Shown here: positions 6,744 to 10,400 of the stretch, one piece after another
How the letters are laid out: the number at the start of each line of letters is the position of its first letter
Numbering within the stretch: the stretch's first letter is position 1
Assembly (NCBI GenBank): GCA_017444165.1
Contig: JAFSXH010000073.1
Coordinates: 1 to 10,400, forward strand
Direction of reading: 5' to 3'
DNA length: 10,400 nt
DNA from: a bacterium
GTDB taxonomy: Bacteria; Vulcanimicrobiota; Xenobia; Xenobiales; Xenobiaceae
The notes under the pieces: generated by a model
Told to the model about the DNA's origin: nothing
Database searches by the model: none
Seen by the model: the letters and a program-made list of their open reading frames with translations, nothing else
Translations under genes and position numbers: made by a program

Positions 6744-8150
6744 CTTTAAACTCTCAGCAAAATCTTCCGCAAATTTGCAAATATTGCCAGCTCCCAAGAA
6801 AAGCACAATATCCCCTTGACGACAATGGGTTCTCACAAAATTCAACACATCGCTCTCTTGAGGCGCATAAACTACCTCTTTTACGCAACCAGTTTTCTGA
6901 ATTTCCTCAACCAGACTCCTAGAACTCACACCTTCCAGAGGAATTTCACCAGCTGAGTAAATATCGGTAATAACCAGAAGATCTGCATCATTGAAAGACA
7001 AACAGTACTCCTCTTGAAAAAAGCGCGTCCTCGTATAGCGATGAGGCTGGAATATCACTACCACCCTCTTGGCATCTCCTGTGTGAGCCGCCCTGATAGC
7101 CGCTTTGAGCTTACTCGGGTTATGAGCATAATCGTCCACAATAGTCAGGCCTTGGCCACGCCCAACAATTTGAAAACGCCGTTTGACACCAGCAAAATTG
7201 GCTAAATAACGAACAATATCTTCGAACTTTAACCCAACTTCTAAACCAGCAGCTACGGCTGCCAAAGCGTTTTGAACATTGTGAACACCAGGGACATTTA
7301 GAACCAATTCCCCTAGTTCTTGACCATTGTAAATTATTCGAGAGCGCGAAGCATAATTAGCTAAAGTTATATCTACAGCATGGAGATCGTTCTCTGGATC
7401 CAAACCGTAGGTGATAAACCTCTTTTTAACTTGAGGAAGTATATCTCTCACTCCATGATGATCTCCACATAAGATCAGCAAACCATCTTGAGTGATACCA
7501 TTTATAAACTTAACAAAGAGCTCTTGTACACGTTTAGTAATGAGATCAAAATCATAACCACAATCACTATAAGCTTCAGTAGCCAAGTTTACATCGGGAT
7601 CGATACTGGTAACTATAGCAATACGTGGAGAGAGATCTAAAAATGATCCATCTGATTCATCGGCTTCAGCTACTAAATATTCGCCTTTGCCAAATTGGGC
7701 ATTTGAACCTAAACCGTTGAGTTCTCCTCCTACAACAATAGTAGGTTCTAAATTAGCCTTTTTAAATATAGTCGCAATCATGGCTGAAGTAGTCGTCTTA
7801 CCATGAGTACCCGCCACAGCTACACCCTTCAAAGGCTTCATAAGCAGACTCAACATATGACCACGATGAACAATTTCAATTCCGCGCCTCTTAGCTTCAA
7901 TAAGCTCAGGATTATCGTCACTAATAGCCGAGGAGACCACTACGACATCGACATCTGGAGCCAAATTGTCACTACTGTGACCTAAAAATATCTCTGCTCC
8001 TAAACCCTTAAGTTCTTCAGTCAAATTAGAACTCTTAAGATCTGAACCTGAAACCTTCAAGCCCATTTGCAAAAGCACACGGGCGATACCGCTCATACCG
8101 ATACCGCCGACACCTATAAAATGAGCATGTTTGAACTTTAATATACTCAA
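6738..8150 (-). CDS. murC: UDP-N-acetylmuramate--L-alanine ligase
   Basis: MurC adds L-alanine to UDP-MurNAc using ATP, the first step of the peptidoglycan stem peptide, in the cytoplasm. It has 470 residues, normal for the family. The N-terminal UDP-binding Rossmann domain shows FIGVGGIGMSGIA (11-23). The ATP P-loop is GTHGKTT (114-120), followed by AEADESDGSFL (161-171). The ligase C-terminal domain shows GVHNVQNALAA (288-298), DDYAHNPSK (339-347), FQPHRYTRT (367-375) and FLGAGNI (451-457). One oddity stands out: where MurC normally has TNIxxDHxD, this protein reads TSIDPDVNLA (181-190), so the metal-ligand His is Val187 and a few extra residues follow. The start is TTG at 8148-8150, only 2 nt after the murG stop and preceded by AGAGG at 5 nt spacing, so murG and murC are translationally coupled. 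Apart from the missing motif the enzyme looks functional. Confidence 0.96.
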   Translation of the reverse strand: MSILKFKHAHFIGVGGIGMSGIARVLLQMGLKVSGSDLKSSNLTEELKGLGAEIFLGHSSDNLAPDVDVVVVSSAISDDNPELIEAKRRGIEIVHRGHMLSLLMKPLKGVAVAGTHGKTTTSAMIATIFKKANLEPTIVVGGELNGLGSNAQFGKGEYLVAEADESDGSFLDLSPRIAIVTSIDPDVNLATEAYSDCGYDFDLITKRVQELFVKFINGITQDGLLILCGDHHGVRDILPQVKKRFITYGLDPENDLHAVDITLANYASRSRIIYNGQELGELVLNVPGVHNVQNALAAVAAGLEVGLKFEDIVRYLANFAGVKRRFQIVGRGQGLTIVDDYAHNPSKLKAAIRAAHTGDAKRVVVIFQPHRYTRTRFFQEEYCLSFNDADLLVITDIYSAGEIPLEGVSSRSLVEEIQKTGCVKEVVYAPQESDVLNFVRTHCRQGDIVLFLGAGNICKFAEDFAESLKD

Positions 8151-8152
8151 AA

Positions 8153-9589
8153 TTACCTCTTCATAGACGCCATAATTACAGCCAAAACTTTGCTGAGAGC
8201 CTCTGGATGGCCCAAAGACCTAGAAGCCGCCGCCATCTTATTTTTGAGTTCATTATTGTCAATTATGGAGAAGACACTCTCTGCTAACTGAGCCTCTATC
8301 TGCTCATCAGCTATAATCTTTGCCGCTCCCCTCTCTTCCAAGATGCGAGCATTGGCCTCTTGATGATTCTCAGCCGCATGAGGATAAGGAACTAAGATAG
8401 AGGGCAAACCGCGCACAGTTATCTCGGACAGCGTAGTCGCTCCAGCGCGGCAAACGATCAAATCTGCTACAGCATAAAGCGCGGGCATCTCATCAGTGTA
8501 AGCTATGGGACGATAATCGATAGCCTTGCCTCTCACCAACTCCTGACTGCGCACAAAGACCTCTTCTAAATGCTTAGGACCAGTAATATGAATAACCGTC
8601 ATATCTCTGTCAACCCATTTAGGCAAAGAGGCCAGCACGGCTCTGTTAATGCTAGCGGCCCCTTGACTGCCACCAGCAACAACCACACAAGGACGATCTT
8701 TAGGAATCCCCAGCCTCTCTCTAGCTTTTAATGAACTTATTCTTGTAATGACAGAATTAACAGGATTGCCTGTAACAATAATCTTTTCTGGAGCTATACC
8801 AGGATACTCTCCAGGAGTACTCACACAGACACACTTAGCCAAATGAGAGAGCCAACGCACAGCCTTACCAGCAAAGGCATTTTGCTCTAACAAAACAACT
8901 GGAATACCCAAAACAGCTGCCGCTAAAACTACTGGAGCACAAACGTAACTGCCCGATCCGACTACCACCGCAGGGTGTAAAAAGTTCAAATAGTAGAGAC
9001 ACTGGATAAAACCACAGCCAGTCTCCAAAATAGCCATAATCTTATCCCACCAACTGCCCTCTAATCCCTTAGCAAAAACAGGAGTTACAGGATAGCCCAA
9101 ACGCTCCACTATTTCGTGAGCCATACCCTTGTAAGAGTCAAAGAAACAGGAAAGGATGCCGAAATTTTTCAACTCATCGGCCAAAGCTAAAGCTGGATAG
9201 AGATGTCCCCCCGTACCACCACTAGCAAAGACAACTTTAACAGCATTTTGTAAATTGACAGCACCAGTTGGGAAGACACTGCCCAACATATTCATGTTAT
9301 TAATGGGAATCTGAGGAGGAAAAGGAATGGCTCCACCCATGACCTTATCGGTGTTATCAGTCCTGGCTCTAAAAGCATTAGCTACTGCTCTGGCCACTCC
9401 AGGGGAAATATTACTCTTCTCTTTAACACCTTCGGCCGCCGTCTCTGCCACAGTTTCTTCAACAGATTTTACAACGGTCTCTTCAACAGACTCTGTTACA
9501 TCTTTTTCTGCGGTTTCTACAATTGGTTCTGACACAGCTTTCTCTACAGTCTCAGCTACCACTTCCTCATTTTTTTTCTCTTCCGCCAT
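8153..9589 (-). CDS. murG: MurG lipid II-forming GlcNAc transferase with acidic N-terminal extension
   Basis: MurG transfers GlcNAc from UDP-GlcNAc to lipid I, making lipid II on the inner face of the membrane. The protein has 478 residues against about 355-370 in typical MurG. The excess is an N-terminal extension of about 115 residues. Residues 1-58 are Glu/Val/Ala/Thr-rich with imperfect SVEETV-type repeats (about 18 acidic against 7 basic residues). Then comes a linker (about 59-115) with an IPFPPQIPINNMN stretch. The enzyme proper begins at VKVVFASGGTGGHLYPALA (117-135). Other family motifs follow: a GSGSYVCAPVVLAAA segment, LLEQNAFAGKAVRWL, VVAGGSQGAASINRAV, and in the donor site CRAGATTLSEITVRGLPSI with VPYPHAAENHQEANA. 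The start is ATG at 9589, with GGGAG 10 nt upstream at 9600-9604; no other start exists before an in-frame TAA at 9626-9628. It lies 67 nt after ftsW and 2 nt before murC. Confidence 0.96.
   Translation of the reverse strand: MAEEKKNEEVVAETVEKAVSEPIVETAEKDVTESVEETVVKSVEETVAETAAEGVKEKSNISPGVARAVANAFRARTDNTDKVMGGAIPFPPQIPINNMNMLGSVFPTGAVNLQNAVKVVFASGGTGGHLYPALALADELKNFGILSCFFDSYKGMAHEIVERLGYPVTPVFAKGLEGSWWDKIMAILETGCGFIQCLYYLNFLHPAVVVGSGSYVCAPVVLAAAVLGIPVVLLEQNAFAGKAVRWLSHLAKCVCVSTPGEYPGIAPEKIIVTGNPVNSVITRISSLKARERLGIPKDRPCVVVAGGSQGAASINRAVLASLPKWVDRDMTVIHITGPKHLEEVFVRSQELVRGKAIDYRPIAYTDEMPALYAVADLIVCRAGATTLSEITVRGLPSILVPYPHAAENHQEANARILEERGAAKIIADEQIEAQLAESVFSIIDNNELKNKMAAASRSLGHPEALSKVLAVIMASMKR
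8156..8160 (-). promoter_or_regulatory. Ribosome binding site of murC
   Basis: The minus strand reads AGAGG within the last murG codons, 5 nt before the TTG at 8150. It supports TTG as the start, which preserves the full N-terminal Rossmann strand. Confidence 0.6.
9456..9490. repeat. Short direct repeat coding the MurG SVEETV units
   Basis: The 11-mer tcttcaacaga occurs at 9456-9466 and 9480-9490 on the plus strand, in frame with each other (24 nt apart). Both copies encode the Ser-Val-Glu-Glu units of the MurG N-terminal extension, so the extension probably grew by internal duplication. Confidence 0.55.
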
Positions 9590-9599
9590 AACTCCACAA

Positions 9600-9604
9600 C
9601 TCCC
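9600..9604 (-). promoter_or_regulatory. Ribosome binding site of murG
   Basis: The minus strand reads GGGAG, 10 nt before the ATG at 9589. A second GGAG at 9592-9595 is only 2 nt from the ATG, too close to be the main site. This supports a start that includes the long extension. Confidence 0.5.
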
Positions 9605-9656
9605 ATGGACATATCGCCAGCTATTTTAACTAAGTAAAAAAAAATTCCTGGTTAGG

Positions 9657-10400
9657 TCAAATTTGCAGATTCATTAAATTAGCCCAAGTTAGATCTACAC
9701 CTCTAAAATCATCACTAGAATTACAAATAGTGACCCCGCGAGGCACAAAGACGGCCTTCTCTTTCTTTACTTCTTTAACTTTAGGACGATCTAAATTATT
9801 AACCATATTGAGTACTATACCTATTAAGAATAATTCTACTAACATAGAACTGCCTCCATGAGAGACAAAAGGCAAAGGTATACCTTTATTAGGCAAGATA
9901 ACGGTAGCAACGGAAATATTAATGATCGTCTGCATAAAAATTTGTATACCTATGCCAAATATCATCAACAAAGAAAACATATCTTTGTCTTTATTTATCA
10001 GACAGAACAAATTACAACAGAGAAATATTGAGGCTAAAAAGAATAGAATGATACCAAATCCAAATAAACCGTAAGTTGAACATATAGATGTGATCACAAA
10101 ATCACAGTGAATCTCTGGGACCCAACTACTTATATAACGAACAAAGAGCGAACCAGCTCCCCAAAAACCACCCATACTTATAGCCTTAAGCGATTGAGTT
10201 GATTGATAATTTATTCCATTGGAGAAGGCTTCAGGAAATAAATAGCCCGCTATACGCCCAACACGATAACTAGAATGAGCGATATCGCCAGCATTACAAT
10301 AAACAAAATAGGAAAAAACTAAGAAAAATGCCAATGCGGGTAAAAAGATTAAAGACATGCGATAAGATAAACTAGATACACACATACCCCAAATCACTAC
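9657..10400 (-). CDS. ftsW: FtsW-type SEDS lipid II polymerase (C-terminal part, cut by window edge)
   Basis: The reading frame is open from the right edge to a TGA at 9657-9659, giving 248 visible codons, roughly the C-terminal 60 percent of a SEDS protein. FtsW polymerises lipid II into septal glycan strands with its partner class B PBP. The large extracytoplasmic loop contains YQSTQSLKAISMGGFWGAG and then VPEIHCDF, whose Asp matches the conserved essential Asp of SEDS enzymes. Several hydrophobic spans follow, then NKGIPLPFVSHGGSSML, the FtsW/RodA signature with His where Tyr, Ser or Ala is usual. The Glu-Glu-Leu-Gly that normally follows the Asp segment reads STYGLFG instead. A cytoplasmic tail of about 45 residues, basic near the membrane, ends the protein. 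Position directly before murG favours FtsW over RodA. The true start lies outside the window. Confidence 0.92.
   Translation of the reverse strand, partial: VVIWGMCVSSLSYRMSLIFLPALAFFLVFSYFVYCNAGDIAHSSYRVGRIAGYLFPEAFSNGINYQSTQSLKAISMGGFWGAGSLFVRYISSWVPEIHCDFVITSICSTYGLFGFGIILFFLASIFLCCNLFCLINKDKDMFSLLMIFGIGIQIFMQTIINISVATVILPNKGIPLPFVSHGGSSMLVELFLIGIVLNMVNNLDRPKVKEVKKEKAVFVPRGVTICNSSDDFRGVDLTWANLMNLQI

Noticed and set aside
6676..8153. Electrostatic tether between the acidic MurG extension and the basic FtsQ tail
   Set aside because: The charges are complementary and the genes share an operon, but by topology MurG is cytoplasmic and the FtsQ tail, after its beta domain, is extracytoplasmic, so they should not meet.
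9327..9629. Plus-strand Ser/Thr-rich open frame of 100 codons
   Set aside because: It is antisense to the repetitive Glu/Val-rich MurG extension and its composition is a direct mirror of that; no ribosome site or family resemblance.
9637..9650. Run of nine T on the minus strand between ftsW and murG as an intrinsic terminator
   Set aside because: Only a 3-bp stem (CCT/AGG) precedes it, so no stable hairpin forms, and wall genes continue in the same direction.
9590..9659. Promoter for murG from TTGACC and TAAAAT
   Set aside because: The two hexamers are 26 nt apart, too far for a sigma-70 type promoter.

Overview
All eight supported genes lie on the minus strand, so transcription runs from base 10400 toward base 1. 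Gaps between genes are at most 67 nt and two junctions are overlapping or nearly so. This looks like one long polycistronic unit, or a few nested ones. I see no RNA gene, mobile element, CRISPR array or convincing intrinsic terminator. The base composition is moderately AT-rich. TAA and TGA both act as stops, so the genetic code is standard, and start codons are unusually varied (ATG, GTG and TTG).

Reading in the direction of transcription, the right half is a compact division and cell wall (dcw) cluster. It holds the C-terminal half of ftsW (9657 to the right edge), murG (8153-9589), murC (6738-8150) and ftsQ/divIB (5684-6676). The usual murB, ddl, ftsA and ftsZ are not in this stretch. Several of these proteins carry unusual additions or substitutions. 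MurG has an acidic, repetitive N-terminal extension of about 115 residues. FtsQ has a lysine-rich C-terminal tail of about 80 residues. MurC lacks the usual Asp-His metal motif of its central domain.

The left half starts with trpS (4656-5642) and continues into a metallo-beta-lactamase-fold hydrolase (3691-4659) that overlaps it by 4 nt. Next comes a membrane-anchored GAF histidine-kinase-like protein whose ATP-binding motifs are badly eroded (2340-3641). Six bases later begins a large transmembrane Ser/Thr protein kinase (1-2333, cut by the left edge). Its extracytoplasmic half is a branched-chain-amino-acid-type periplasmic binding domain. The last two genes look like a signalling pair: one intact Ser/Thr kinase fused to a ligand-binding domain, and one probable pseudo-histidine kinase.

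Working together, MurC makes UDP-MurNAc-L-Ala, MurG makes lipid II, FtsW polymerises it at the septum and FtsQ scaffolds the divisome. The receptor kinase downstream sits where it could report an extracytoplasmic ligand to wall synthesis, loosely like PASTA kinases near wall genes in Gram-positives. That link is inference from position only. The organism is a bacterium with peptidoglycan-based division. The Ser/Thr kinase with an Ile-Phe-Arg-Asp catalytic loop fused to a LivJ-type sensor is compatible with Cyanobacteria/Melainabacteria-like or other deep-branching lineages, but I cannot name a taxon from this sequence.
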